Shown: positions 1-7,785, counted from the stretch's first letter. The stretch: 20,311 nt of DNA from Anaerolineae bacterium (GCA_003158885.1 PMLN01000088.1:1484-21794), one strand, 5' to 3'. Notes: a model not told the origin generated them from the sequence alone. Made by a program: numbers and translations.

Positions 1-1274
1 AAAATTTCCGGCTCCGGATTCTTTTCAATCGTTGGGACGTTCAAACCGTCAGCCCATTTCATGCGGTCGGCCTGCGAGACATTCCATGGGTTGGCGTTGC
101 GTTCCATGCCCTTGAACGCGTTTTCCAATTGCTTCGGGAATTTGCTTTCCATCATCGCGAGATTGCGCCGCACGTCGAGGATATCCCGCATCGGTTCGTT
201 GCCTACCGGGCAAATATCCACGCACGCACCGCAGGAGGTGCAGGCCCAAACCGCCTCTTCCGAGATCAAATCCAGCATGGGCGCATCCGTGCCGCCGCCA
301 TGGTTGAAATTATAGCGTTTGTTGATTTCCAACGCAGCCGGTGACAAAAGCTTGCCGGTGTTATACGCCGGGCACACTTCCTGGCAACGGAAGCACATGA
401 TGCAGGCGTAGGAATCCATCACCTGCTCCCAGCCCAAATCTTTGATATGTGCCGCGCCAAATTGCTCAATGGACTGGTCGTCGAGATTGATGTAGTTCAA
501 TTCGCCAATGGATCGTCTCTGGGGTTTCATCCAAATATTCAACGGTGCGAAGAAAAGATGGATATGTTTTGAATAAGGGAAATACGGTAGGAATGCAACC
601 ACCGCACCCAGCGACAGCCAGAACATGGCATGTTCGCCGATGACGAGCGCGTTGGCATTCATCCCCGACCACAAACCTGCTATCGCGGAAATAGTGGGCT
701 GCCACTTGTCAGTGGAGCCGCTGAGTGCCACGCTGAATGATTCTCCCAAATAGCGGGAGGCGTTATGGACGATAATGAAGGTTGCAACGATGGCTGAGTC
801 ACGCTGGATGCCGAAACGCGCCTTCGCATTCAGTAACGTGGTGTTACGCGTGGATAGCGTCGCGGGCCGGAGGATGAAGCGGCGGATGACCATTGCAAGC
901 ATGCCAGCCAGAATCGCAACATTGGCAATGTCCGCCATCCAGCGATACACATCGCCGAACAAGCCGGTCTGGTTGAGGATGCTGAAGCCCGTGTAGCCCA
1001 AAATCAAATCCGAAAGGTTGACCACCAGGAAAACAAGAAATCCCCAGCCAATGAGCGCGTGCAAAATGCTCGTCCATAATCGAAAACGAAAAACCGGTTG
1101 AAATGAGATGACTTTTGCGAAGACCTGGGGAATGCGTTTGAAGGCGGCTTTCCAATCGGGTTTGCCCTGCCCGCTGGAGATCAGTTTGATGATGCGATCC
1201 ACACCGCGATACGTGAAGTAGAGTGAAACAAGGGTCGCGATTGCAAAGAGGATTTTTTCGGCGAGGGTGAGCAT
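1..1274 (-). CDS. Membrane-bound heterodisulfide-reductase-like (Fe-S)-binding oxidoreductase, 3' part cut by the window edge
   Basis: The frame is open from ATG at 1274 to base 1, so 424 residues are visible and the C-terminus is missing. Upstream GGAG about seven bases before the ATG supports the start. Residues 1-245 hold about five hydrophobic helices resembling the NarI/DsrM cytochrome b type, with helix-embedded histidines H72, H170 and H215 and a further HIH at 237-239 as possible heme ligands. Two ferredoxin-type 4Fe-4S motifs follow: C291-x2-C294-x2-C297-x3-C301-P and C345-x2-C348-x2-C351-x3-C355-P. In this family two CCG (cysteine-rich HdrD/GlpC) domains normally follow, which would lie beyond the edge. 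The family shuttles electrons between a membrane quinone or heme and a soluble partner; partners in Chloroflexota and other bacteria often include ETF or acyl-CoA dehydrogenases, but none is visible here. Family call is strong; the physiological substrate is unknown. Confidence 0.88.
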   Translation of the reverse strand, partial: MLTLAEKILFAIATLVSLYFTYRGVDRIIKLISSGQGKPDWKAAFKRIPQVFAKVISFQPVFRFRLWTSILHALIGWGFLVFLVVNLSDLILGYTGFSILNQTGLFGDVYRWMADIANVAILAGMLAMVIRRFILRPATLSTRNTTLLNAKARFGIQRDSAIVATFIIVHNASRYLGESFSVALSGSTDKWQPTISAIAGLWSGMNANALVIGEHAMFWLSLGAVVAFLPYFPYSKHIHLFFAPLNIWMKPQRRSIGELNYINLDDQSIEQFGAAHIKDLGWEQVMDSYACIMCFRCQEVCPAYNTGKLLSPAALEINKRYNFNHGGGTDAPMLDLISEEAVWACTSCGACVDICPVGNEPMRDILDVRRNLAMMESKFPKQLENAFKGMERNANPWNVSQADRMKWADGLNVPTIEKNPEPEI

Positions 1275-1287
1275 GTATGTCTCCAAA

Positions 1288-1370
1288 CCCTACCCTTCCC
1301 TTTCCGCAAAGAATAACTTCGGTGGGATACCCCTCCGAATCCTTTGAATTTGAGGAGGGATGGGGTGGGG
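1288..1370. repeat. Imperfect C-rich/G-rich inverted repeat upstream of the Fe-S oxidoreductase gene
   Basis: A pyrimidine-only arm at 1288-1305 (CCCTACCCTTCCCTTTCC) faces a purine-rich arm at 1352-1370 (GAGGAGGGATGGGGTGGGG) that is its approximate reverse complement. An inner alternative stem pairs CCCTCC (1331-1336) with GGAGGG (1354-1359). No open frame of note lies here. It looks like a degenerate dispersed repeat or a structured 5' leader for the gene starting at 1274. Which of these it is cannot be told from one copy. Confidence 0.5.
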
Positions 1371-1398
1371 CAATATTTTTTAGTTTGGCATGGCGTAT

Positions 1399-1422
1399 AA
1401 AAGCGGAATAAAGAATTTCCGC
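1399..1422 (-). terminator. Rho-independent terminator of the transglycosylase-like gene
   Basis: Directly after the TAG stop (1423-1425), the minus strand reads GCGGAA - 8-base loop - TTCCGC (1417-1422 with 1403-1408), then TTTT (1399-1402) and an AT-rich stretch. The stem is only six base pairs, so it is modest, but the position is exactly right. Confidence 0.6.
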
Positions 1423-3030
1423 CTATTTGCTGATGTCGTTCACATAATTCTTTGCCGGCGCGCAGACATCGGTGAAATGTATGGCCATGGCATCCCAGGT
1501 CAGCTTATGTTCGGCAGTCCAGGTTTGGTTTACCGCCAGGCCCAAACACCCCGCACCGGTGTTGTAATTAACCAGGGTAAATTTCCACAAATCCTCATAG
1601 GAAGCAAAATCGCCGGCTGACTGGGTCGAGGTGGATGGAACATTATTGAGAATGACTTGTGCAGTCTGCTGGCATTCCGCCAGCAGGGTATGGGCAAACA
1701 CGCCTACGCTGAAGTCGGCTTGACTCAGGTCAATGCCAAGCGGACAATCCTGGCAGGACGCGTTCACGCTGCCGACCAGCGCCCCACGCAATAGCGCTTG
1801 ATTGCTTGCCTTCAGGTGAACATAACCTGTACTGCAAGTTTGCGATGGAAGGATGAGCGGACAGTATTGGCTGTAGAAAGTTGGATTCCAAAGCAGGGCG
1901 GTATCCGCGCCATTGTCAGTCAACTGACCCAATCCGGCATCGCGGCTTGCTTTGAAAACGCCCGGCCAGAACTGACTTTCGCGGGCGAATAGATTCTTGA
2001 GCAATTGGGCAGGTACGCCTGTATTGTGTGAAGTGTTGATGATCAACGAATCGAATTGATTTTGCCAGGCATTTACCTGGGGACGTGCCGCTTCCAATCC
2101 GCATTGATTGACCGTACCATCGGAGGACCAACCTCCATCCGGACAACCGCTGGCGTCCACCACGCCTTGCAGAATCAAGTTTGCGGAAAGGTAATTATAG
2201 GGAATATCACTGCTTAATTCTGCGGGGTCCTGGGGCGTGCTTAACCAATCAGGAGGCCCCCCAACGGGCGGGAATGATTTCCACACACTGGCACAGCTTG
2301 CTGGATGCACGCCCATCCATTGCGTGGAAAGCACATCCACATACCACGATTTTTGATCGGGGTTGCCCGCTGTGGCAGTCTCGACGCGCACCTGTGCGCT
2401 GAATGCTTCACTGCTATCGCCATAGCTGGACCATGCCCAGAATTGCAAATTCACGCCTTTGTCGCTGGTGGCTGCCAGCTTCAGTTTGCAATCTGCACTG
2501 CATGCAAACGGTTGACCATCCATCGTGCCTTCCACCCGCACGATGTGTTCGTTCGGAAGCGGTTCTTCGCCTTTCAAAACCAATCTGGGTATCGTTTCAC
2601 AAATGTTCGTTCCCGACTTGGTGACGGATTCGCATCCTTCCAGCGATAACCAAACGGCCGGTGGAGGCAGTTTCACGGTAACCTGTTTTTGGGATTGCTC
2701 TGTTTTAACGAGATAAAGATAAAAGCCCTTGCAATCCTGTGGGGCGGATGAGCAGGGGCGTGTTTTTGTCCAGTTATAGTAAACACCCTGACTGCAGTTG
2801 GTATAAACTTCCCCAAGAGTCGGCTGTCCTTCGTGATCCACCACAACGGAGCAAACGATGTGATTTTTATTCCAGGTTGCCATCCACCATGTGTAAGCGG
2901 TGTAGTTCACAGTAATTTGAGTGATCCGGTCGGGACCGGGAGGAGTTTTGGCTGTTGCCGCCTGCCCTGAAGTCGCGGGGAGAAGCACCAGACTGCCAAA
3001 AGCCAGCAGAATGGCAAGTATCCAATTCAC
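1423..3030 (-). CDS. Secreted cysteine-rich protein with a lytic-transglycosylase (SLT)-like C-terminal domain
   Basis: 535 residues from a GTG start at 3030; no ATG extends the frame and no clear Shine-Dalgarno sequence is present. A Sec signal peptide covers residues 1-25 (hydrophobic core, cleavage near GQAATA). Residues 30-310 are unfamiliar, rich in W, Y and cysteine, and probably beta-sandwich-like. Residues 325-500 look like a goose-type/SLT lysozyme fold: ARES with candidate catalytic E351, the GLGQLTDNG motif at 366-374, and VNYNTGAG at 487-494, matching the A-Y-N-x-G motif of transglycosylases. It probably cleaves peptidoglycan outside the cell membrane. Many paired cysteines suggest extracytoplasmic disulfides. 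It has its own promoter candidate and terminators on both sides, so it is a single-gene unit. Enzymatic activity is inferred from the three motifs. Confidence 0.75.
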   Translation of the reverse strand: MNWILAILLAFGSLVLLPATSGQAATAKTPPGPDRITQITVNYTAYTWWMATWNKNHIVCSVVVDHEGQPTLGEVYTNCSQGVYYNWTKTRPCSSAPQDCKGFYLYLVKTEQSQKQVTVKLPPPAVWLSLEGCESVTKSGTNICETIPRLVLKGEEPLPNEHIVRVEGTMDGQPFACSADCKLKLAATSDKGVNLQFWAWSSYGDSSEAFSAQVRVETATAGNPDQKSWYVDVLSTQWMGVHPASCASVWKSFPPVGGPPDWLSTPQDPAELSSDIPYNYLSANLILQGVVDASGCPDGGWSSDGTVNQCGLEAARPQVNAWQNQFDSLIINTSHNTGVPAQLLKNLFARESQFWPGVFKASRDAGLGQLTDNGADTALLWNPTFYSQYCPLILPSQTCSTGYVHLKASNQALLRGALVGSVNASCQDCPLGIDLSQADFSVGVFAHTLLAECQQTAQVILNNVPSTSTQSAGDFASYEDLWKFTLVNYNTGAGCLGLAVNQTWTAEHKLTWDAMAIHFTDVCAPAKNYVNDISK

Positions 3031-3070
3031 GGAAGTTACATGTTTTGGGTTAATCTTGTCAACCTTTATT

Positions 3071-3105
3071 AAAAAAGTCCGCTATGAACTCTATTATAGC
3101 GGACT
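3071..3105 (-). terminator. Strong rho-independent terminator of the ccm operon
   Basis: On the minus strand a perfect 9-bp stem AGTCCGCTA/TAGCGGACT (3097-3105 with 3076-3084) with a 12-base loop is followed by a run of six T (3071-3076, sharing its last base pair with the stem). It lies 36 bases after the stop of the ccmD-like gene (3142) and closes the ccm operon. Confidence 0.85.
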
Positions 3106-3120
3106 CGCCGTAAATTACAA
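3093..3120 (-). promoter_or_regulatory. Candidate promoter for the transglycosylase-like gene, embedded in the terminator hairpin
   Basis: The minus strand reads TTGTAA (3115-3120), a 16-base spacer, and a perfect TATAAT (3093-3098). The -10 lies in the loop and upper stem of the ccm terminator. Transcription would start near 3086 and give a leader of roughly 55 bases before the GTG at 3030. A second element, TTGACA at 3056-3061, has no suitable -10 before the start codon. Sequence match only. Confidence 0.45.
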
Positions 3121-3141
3121 ACTGTTTTCCGGGGGATTTTT

Positions 3142-3342
3142 TTAGTTTTTCTGTTCCTTGGATGGTTTTTCTGCTTTGCGTTTATTATCTTTTTCAATGG
3201 CTTCGAGCGTTGTCATATCCTGATTAAGGTTGCGCCAGCGCACCAGCAGGCTGATGAGATAGATTGCGGCAATGACAAAGAAAATAACATAACCTGCGAT
3301 CATATAGGCGGATGTATCGGGAGGGGCTTCGAGAGGAAACAT
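3142..3342 (-). CDS. ccmD: Small CcmD-like membrane protein
   Basis: 66 residues, ATG at 3342 with an AAGGAG ribosome-binding site. One transmembrane helix (about residues 13-34) is followed by a basic and then mixed-charge cytoplasmic tail (RWRNLNQDM... ending KEQKN), possibly a short coiled coil. Size, single helix and position directly after ccmC (17-base gap) fit CcmD, which in E. coli helps release holo-CcmE from the CcmABC complex. CcmD proteins have almost no sequence conservation, so the name rests on size, topology and context. Last gene of the operon. Confidence 0.7.
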   Translation of the reverse strand: MFPLEAPPDTSAYMIAGYVIFFVIAAIYLISLLVRWRNLNQDMTTLEAIEKDNKRKAEKPSKEQKN

Positions 3343-3359
3343 GATTGCTCCTTGTACTT

Positions 3360-4058
3360 CTAGTGCATGAGATTGAGCTTGAGTTGTTCGACCTTTGCGG
3401 CCAATTGACCCATGCGAATCCGATTCCAGAACAAGTCAATGAAGATGACGGTAAAAGCGAACAGGCCAAAGAAGAATGCAACTTCCATGTGCGGCGTCAT
3501 TGCGAATGTGCCTTGTGCATTGGGATCGCCGCCGCCAATTACCACCGGGTGGATGGTGCGAAATAAACGGATCGCGAAGAAGGTGATCGGCGCGCTGATC
3601 CCGCCGATTAATGTATACACCGCGCCGAAGCGGGCGCGCCGGTCGGGGTCTTCGATGCCTTCGCGCAGCATGAAGTAGGCAATGTAAATTAATTCGGTAA
3701 TGGCGGCGGTGGTTAAACGGGGATCCCAGGTCCACCATGTGTTCCAAATGGGCCGCGCCCAGATGGAGCCGAGCATGATCGTGATGAGGAAGAACACTGC
3801 GCTGATCTCCACTGCGGCAACTCCGGCAATGTCCCATTTAATATCCTGCTTGACGAGATAGACAATGCCCAATCCCGCCGCGAACAGGAAACCCAGCAGG
3901 CCGGTCCATGCCGTTCCAATGTGGAAATAGAATACGCGCTGTACTTGTCCCATCACGGCTTCTTCGGGCGCGTAGATGAGTGCAAGGTATGTGGCAATCG
4001 CCAAAACCAGCACGGAGGAGATATCAAGTATTTTTAAGGCAGGAGGTTTTGATTGCAT
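3360..4058 (-). CDS. ccmC: Heme export/handling protein CcmC
   Basis: 232 residues. The ATG at 4058 is chosen because AAAGGA stands five bases before it; a longer in-frame start at 4112 would add 18 non-membrane residues and has no such support. Six hydrophobic helices are visible. The tryptophan-rich WWD motif of heme-handling proteins lies at residues 100-116 (W-ARPIWNTWWTWDPRLT). Conserved periplasm-side histidines are H46 (FYFHIG) and H170 (TIHPVV). CcmC binds heme at the outer membrane face and loads it on CcmE. The size is close to that of E. coli CcmC. A 139-base gap separates it from ccmB, the longest gap in the operon. Confidence 0.95.
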   Translation of the reverse strand: MQSKPPALKILDISSVLVLAIATYLALIYAPEEAVMGQVQRVFYFHIGTAWTGLLGFLFAAGLGIVYLVKQDIKWDIAGVAAVEISAVFFLITIMLGSIWARPIWNTWWTWDPRLTTAAITELIYIAYFMLREGIEDPDRRARFGAVYTLIGGISAPITFFAIRLFRTIHPVVIGGGDPNAQGTFAMTPHMEVAFFFGLFAFTVIFIDLFWNRIRMGQLAAKVEQLKLNLMH

Positions 4059-4074
4059 GCTTATCCTTTCGTAG

Positions 4075-4080
4075 ATTATA
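4075..4080 (-). promoter_or_regulatory. Possible internal -10 box before ccmC
   Basis: The 139-base ccmB-ccmC gap (4059-4197) is AT-rich and holds a TATAAT on the minus strand 16 bases upstream of the ccmC start. The best upstream partner is TTCAAA (4096-4101) at a short 15-base spacing, so support is weak. No strong hairpin is seen in the gap. It may allow separate expression of ccmC-ccmD. Confidence 0.25.
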
Positions 4081-4197
4081 TTTGTCGAATCTAAATTTTG
4101 AATTAAGACCAAGCAGTTGATCGAATCCCGGATTTATTTATGATTTGAGATGTAACGCATCAGACGATTAATTTCCAGGCTTATTCCCGCTTACTAT

Positions 4198-4914
4198 TCA
4201 CTCTTCCACCACGTAATCGAAAACCATGTAAGGGATGGCCGTGAAGATTACATCGTAGCCGATCAAAAGACTGAGAGGCGCATAGATTGTGCTGAAATCA
4301 CTGCCGGCCAGAAATCCTTCGCTGGCTTTGACAGCGGCAATGAGAACCGGGATCGCGACCGGGAACAACAAAATTGGCAAAAGCACATCGCGTGTGCGTG
4401 CCTGGATTGCCATGCTTGCCAATAATGTTCCAACCGCAATGTAGCCGATCGAGCCGAGCAAAATGACCAGCAATAAACCCGGATTGAATAGATTGACGTT
4501 ATACAGGAACGAATAAACCGGCAGGACAATGGCTTCCACGATCAACATGAAAACCAGATTGCTGATGACTTTCCCGAAATAGATCGCGGCTCGGTCCACG
4601 GGGGCCAGCAGGAGTCCATCGAGACAGCCGCGGTCCTTCTCGACTGCCATCGAGCGGTTGAGGCCGAGCGTACCGGCAAAAGCAAATGTGACCCATAACA
4701 CGCCTGCGGTCACGGATTGGCGTGTGACGATATCCAATTCGAGGGCAAAGTTGAATATCAGAATGACGAGCAGGGAAAAAACCAGCATCGCCGAGAAGAT
4801 TTCACGTGAACGAAATTCGGCGGCGACATCCTTCCAGATGATTGCAAAGGTGGCTTTTAGGAATGATGGGTTGGCTGATTGTTTGTGAACGATTGTCGAG
4901 GTGCGGGTAGCCAT
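4198..4914 (-). CDS. ccmB: Heme exporter permease CcmB
   Basis: 238 residues. The ATG at 4914 follows the ccmA stop with one base between (TGA-T-ATG), with GCAGG just upstream inside ccmA; the longer open frame to 5028 would run back into ccmA and is rejected. Six hydrophobic helices are visible after a soluble N-terminus containing an IWKDVAAEFRSRE segment, typical of CcmB amphipathic starts; ME/VEKDRGCLDGLLLAP matches the conserved cytoplasmic loop that contacts the ATPase. It forms the CcmA2B2 transporter with CcmC, using ATP to free holo-CcmE. Translational coupling to ccmA is likely. Confidence 0.93.
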   Translation of the reverse strand: MATRTSTIVHKQSANPSFLKATFAIIWKDVAAEFRSREIFSAMLVFSLLVILIFNFALELDIVTRQSVTAGVLWVTFAFAGTLGLNRSMAVEKDRGCLDGLLLAPVDRAAIYFGKVISNLVFMLIVEAIVLPVYSFLYNVNLFNPGLLLVILLGSIGYIAVGTLLASMAIQARTRDVLLPILLFPVAIPVLIAAVKASEGFLAGSDFSTIYAPLSLLIGYDVIFTAIPYMVFDYVVEE

Positions 4915-4915
4915 A

Positions 4916-5614
4916 TCAACCTGCCAGTGCGTCGCGATAGAATGTAAGCAAATTGTTCTTGCCAAGTTCCTTACGGGTGGACGATGCGGCAATACTGCCG
5001 CGCGACAAAATATCGAAGCGTGTGGCAAGATCCTCGGCCCGCAGCAGATCGTGCGATGTCATTACGATGGTGCGGCCTTTTGCCGCCACCGAACGCAGCA
5101 CCTCATCGAGCATGACAGACGCGTCCTGGTCAAGCCCTGTGTGCGGCTCGTCAAATAACATCACATCGGGATCGTGAAATACAGCGCGCCCGATGGCGAG
5201 ACGCTGCTGCATCCCGCGCGAAAAAGTGCGGACGAGGTCGCGTCGGCGCTCTGCCAGGCCGATTAATTCAAGCACCTCCGTGATCCGGCCTTCGATGTCC
5301 TGAACGCCATACATCCTTCCAAAGAAACGCAGATTCTCTTCAGCGGTCAAGTCGCCGTAGAGCAGGGGCAAATGCGAGACCACACCCAGGCGGGCGCGCA
5401 CTGCCGCGGCTTGATCTGGTAAACGATAGCCCGCCACGCTGACCGTACCGAGTGAAGGCCGCGAAAGCGATGACAGGATGCGCATAAAGGTTGTCTTTCC
5501 TGCGCCGTTTGGACCCAGCAATGCGACAAACTCGCCCGGCTGGACTTCAAAGTCCAGACCGCGCAGAACGGTTTTCATACCGAAGCGCTTGAATAGTTTA
5601 TGAACAGTGATCAT
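4916..5614 (-). CDS. ccmA: ABC transporter ATPase CcmA
   Basis: 232 residues, ATG at 5614; no convincing Shine-Dalgarno sequence precedes it, so re-initiation after the upstream gene (23-base gap) is plausible. Walker A GPNGAGKTT at 34-42, signature SRGMQQ at 132-137, Walker B VMLFDEP at 151-157 with E156, D-loop GLD and switch H188 are all intact, so it should be an active ATPase. The signature starts SRGMQ, not SGGQ, which is usual in CcmA and related exporters. It energises release of heme-loaded CcmE from CcmC. Confidence 0.94.
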   Translation of the reverse strand: MITVHKLFKRFGMKTVLRGLDFEVQPGEFVALLGPNGAGKTTFMRILSSLSRPSLGTVSVAGYRLPDQAAAVRARLGVVSHLPLLYGDLTAEENLRFFGRMYGVQDIEGRITEVLELIGLAERRRDLVRTFSRGMQQRLAIGRAVFHDPDVMLFDEPHTGLDQDASVMLDEVLRSVAAKGRTIVMTSHDLLRAEDLATRFDILSRGSIAASSTRKELGKNNLLTFYRDALAG

Positions 5615-5637
5615 GTTCGGTTGTTGAGTAATGGCTG

Positions 5638-7209
5638 TTACATCATTCCTTTGAGAATCTCTTTCAGTACCGCGCGCCGCTTTTGATAGGCTTCTTCATT
5701 GATCTTGCCGGCGTAATGCAGATCATCCAGCGCAAGGATGGCATCCATGACTTCATCTGCCGACTCGAATTCATCTTCATCATCTTCCTCTTCCACGTTC
5801 TGAGGGTTTTTCCGGTCTCGGAAAAAGAACCAGGCGCCCGCACCAATTAATGCCAAGCCCAGTACGCCTGCGCCGATAAAGAGTCCTGCCGGTGAGTTAT
5901 TGGCGGATGTGGTCGTACTGACCTTGGGCGTACCGCTCACGGTGAAGTCCAACACATCACCGGTGTGGAAGTCATTAGCCGAGAATTCCTGATAGTTATT
6001 GTTCTGGATTGCGACGATGCCTGCGCTCGCCAGTTGATTGCCTGTTACCGTGATCCCTTCCGGCATAAGCAGGAGCACGGAAGGAGTAGCCGTTTCAAAC
6101 GGCTGCTTAATTTCCAATTGACCGCTGTATGGCAGGCTGAAGAATGCAATGATGGCATACGGATTACTATTAGGCGGCGCAGCCACACCGTTGCCGGCGG
6201 CCACGAGTTGTGCGCTGTTTGAATCGGGTTCATAGCCTGTATTTTGTGCGCCTTCCGGGAACTTGATGAAGGGAATCGTCACACCATCGCTGGAAACGAT
6301 GACCGTTTTATTGCTTGGGTTCGTGAACACATAAATTTCGATGAATTGCACCTGCCCTTGTGTGGCAAAATCGCTATAAATGTGTATCTGATCCATTTTG
6401 AGCAGGGTGAAGTCAGTGCTCGTTTCAGATGGGGGGGTTGCGCTCACGGCCTGCGTGTTTGCGGTCGGGGCGGTTGTTGCACTGGTAAGCGTGGGTGACG
6501 AAACCGTCCCGCCTGCCGTTGGAGGAACAGTGGTCGAAACGATAGTCGCTGTCGGCGCTGCGGTGGGAAGTGCGGCTGCGAAGGTCAGGGTGCGGATATA
6601 CATCGCCGCCTCCAATGCCTGAACGTCGCTGAAATTTTTTCCGAAAGCGGGAATATCTCCCTGGCCGTTCTTGATGATTCGAATGATGTCATTTTCAGAT
6701 AACGCGGCCATCGTTTTCTGGTTGATGTACTTGCTGGCGCAATTGGGACAATTTGCATCGAACAGCGCTTTGCCCTGCGCGATTTGATCCGGCTTGGTGT
6801 GAAGGGTTAACGCGTAAGAGACAACATCCCAGCGATCCTGATCGCTCAAGTCTCCGATGAAAGGCGGCATGAAGCGGTCCAGGTTTCCCTGGGAAACGGT
6901 GGTAAACCATTGCGCGGGCGAATCCGAGCGGGCTGTATCCGCCAGGCCCAGGGCGGGAACCGTGACAGGCAATTGCTGGCTTTGAGGCCCATTGCCGAGT
7001 CCGGTATCTCCATGACATGGCTCACAGTTCTGTGCGAAGATCGCCGCACCGTTTTGAACGTCGGGCGCGGAAGCGGGATACAAGGCTCCCAGCGTCGGCA
7101 GGGGAGTTGGCGAAACGTAATTGGGCGGCGGCGTAATATCCGAAGCAAGGCTGCACCCCGCCAGAAAAATAATGGGTGCGGCGATGATAAGTACAAGGCG
7201 AAATTTCAT
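5638..7209 (-). CDS. Lipoprotein c-type cytochrome with a degenerate second heme domain and a C-terminal helix-anchored tail
   Basis: 523 residues from ATG 7209, which has AAGGAA seven bases upstream; the longer frame to 7239 lacks this. Lipobox LAGC with C19. Cytochrome domain 1: C62-E-P-C65-H66 with likely axial M114 (RFMPPF). Domain 2 has C154-P-N-C157-A158: the heme-ligating histidine is alanine and the usual M-PAFG reads IPAFG, so it probably binds no heme. A long T/A/P/S-rich linker (about 215-265) leads to a beta-rich extracytoplasmic region (270-440), then a transmembrane helix (about 456-478), an acidic stretch (EEEDDEDE) and a helical tail resembling SHOCT-type domains (LDDLHYAGKINEEAY). 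It lies inside the ccm operon between the CcmI-like gene and ccmA, so it may be both a client of the machinery and an electron carrier. No exact match to a named cytochrome is recognised. Confidence 0.85.
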   Translation of the reverse strand: MKFRLVLIIAAPIIFLAGCSLASDITPPPNYVSPTPLPTLGALYPASAPDVQNGAAIFAQNCEPCHGDTGLGNGPQSQQLPVTVPALGLADTARSDSPAQWFTTVSQGNLDRFMPPFIGDLSDQDRWDVVSYALTLHTKPDQIAQGKALFDANCPNCASKYINQKTMAALSENDIIRIIKNGQGDIPAFGKNFSDVQALEAAMYIRTLTFAAALPTAAPTATIVSTTVPPTAGGTVSSPTLTSATTAPTANTQAVSATPPSETSTDFTLLKMDQIHIYSDFATQGQVQFIEIYVFTNPSNKTVIVSSDGVTIPFIKFPEGAQNTGYEPDSNSAQLVAAGNGVAAPPNSNPYAIIAFFSLPYSGQLEIKQPFETATPSVLLLMPEGITVTGNQLASAGIVAIQNNNYQEFSANDFHTGDVLDFTVSGTPKVSTTTSANNSPAGLFIGAGVLGLALIGAGAWFFFRDRKNPQNVEEEDDEDEFESADEVMDAILALDDLHYAGKINEEAYQKRRAVLKEILKGMM

Positions 7210-7264
7210 GGTTTCCTTTTTATGAAACACAAAACGCATTCCTCACATTGTGCGCTGTGTGTTT

Positions 7265-7777
7265 TTATTTTAAGGCTTTCCCGCAATTGGCGCAGAATTG
7301 ATCTGTGACCAGAACCGCTTTACCGCATTTTGGGCAAAAACCTGAAGACTTGCTCTTGCGCGCTTTTCGCCGCGTGGCCAGCATCGATTCGACTTCATCA
7401 TCCGACGGCGGTTCAGCTTGAATGCCGGCATCGGCCCGGCGTGCCGCCGCGGCACGTTCAATCCGCATCTCTACTTTGTCATCACTGATCGGCTGTGGAA
7501 GTATGGTATCCAGTTTACGCAGGATATCCGCTCCTTTTTGAAGGAGTTCGGCGCGCTGCGGAGGATAATCTTCTTTCGGAATTTTACCTAGATTGAAATC
7601 GAAATCAAGCTCCTGCAGGGAGTTGATGACACGGTCGCGTTCAGCCATGAGGGAGGAAATTTCGCCAGATTCCTCCTTCGCGCTGTATGGTTTTGAATCG
7701 AAGATCAAAGGCGCGGCCAGATATAAGCCTACACCCAACAACAGGGCGATCAGCAAAAGAATTGCACTGAGATCCAC
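7265..7777 (-). CDS. CcmI-like membrane protein with C-terminal zinc ribbon
   Basis: 170 residues; GTG start at 7777 with AGGAGGG closely upstream. One helix at residues 3-25, then a cytoplasmic helical segment containing SLQELDFDFNLGKIPKEDY (53-71), which closely matches the conserved motif after the N-terminal helix of CcmI/CycH proteins. The TPR region of classical CcmI is absent. The C-terminus instead carries a treble-cysteine-pair zinc ribbon: C148-x2-C151 and C162-x2-C165. It starts eight bases after ccmG. It probably takes a scaffold role in the heme-ligation complex, or senses redox or metal state; the ribbon should be cytoplasmic if the N-terminus is outside. Family call by motif; function inferred. 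Confidence 0.7.
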   Translation of the reverse strand: MDLSAILLLIALLLGVGLYLAAPLIFDSKPYSAKEESGEISSLMAERDRVINSLQELDFDFNLGKIPKEDYPPQRAELLQKGADILRKLDTILPQPISDDKVEMRIERAAAARRADAGIQAEPPSDDEVESMLATRRKARKSKSSGFCPKCGKAVLVTDQFCANCGKALK

Positions 7778-7785
7778 AAGCCCTC

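Noticed and set aside
3056..3061. TTGACA as the -35 of the transglycosylase-like gene
   Set aside because: A -10 at 16-18 bases would lie within three bases of the GTG and match poorly (TAACTT); the promoter inside the terminator fits better.
3436..3837. 133-codon frame inside ccmC
   Set aside because: Overlaps the clearly conserved CcmC frame; no independent evidence.
7210..7264. AAACACA/TGTGTTT partial palindrome between the zinc-ribbon gene and the cytochrome gene region
   Set aside because: Short, interrupted stem in the middle of an operon; not distinguishable from chance.
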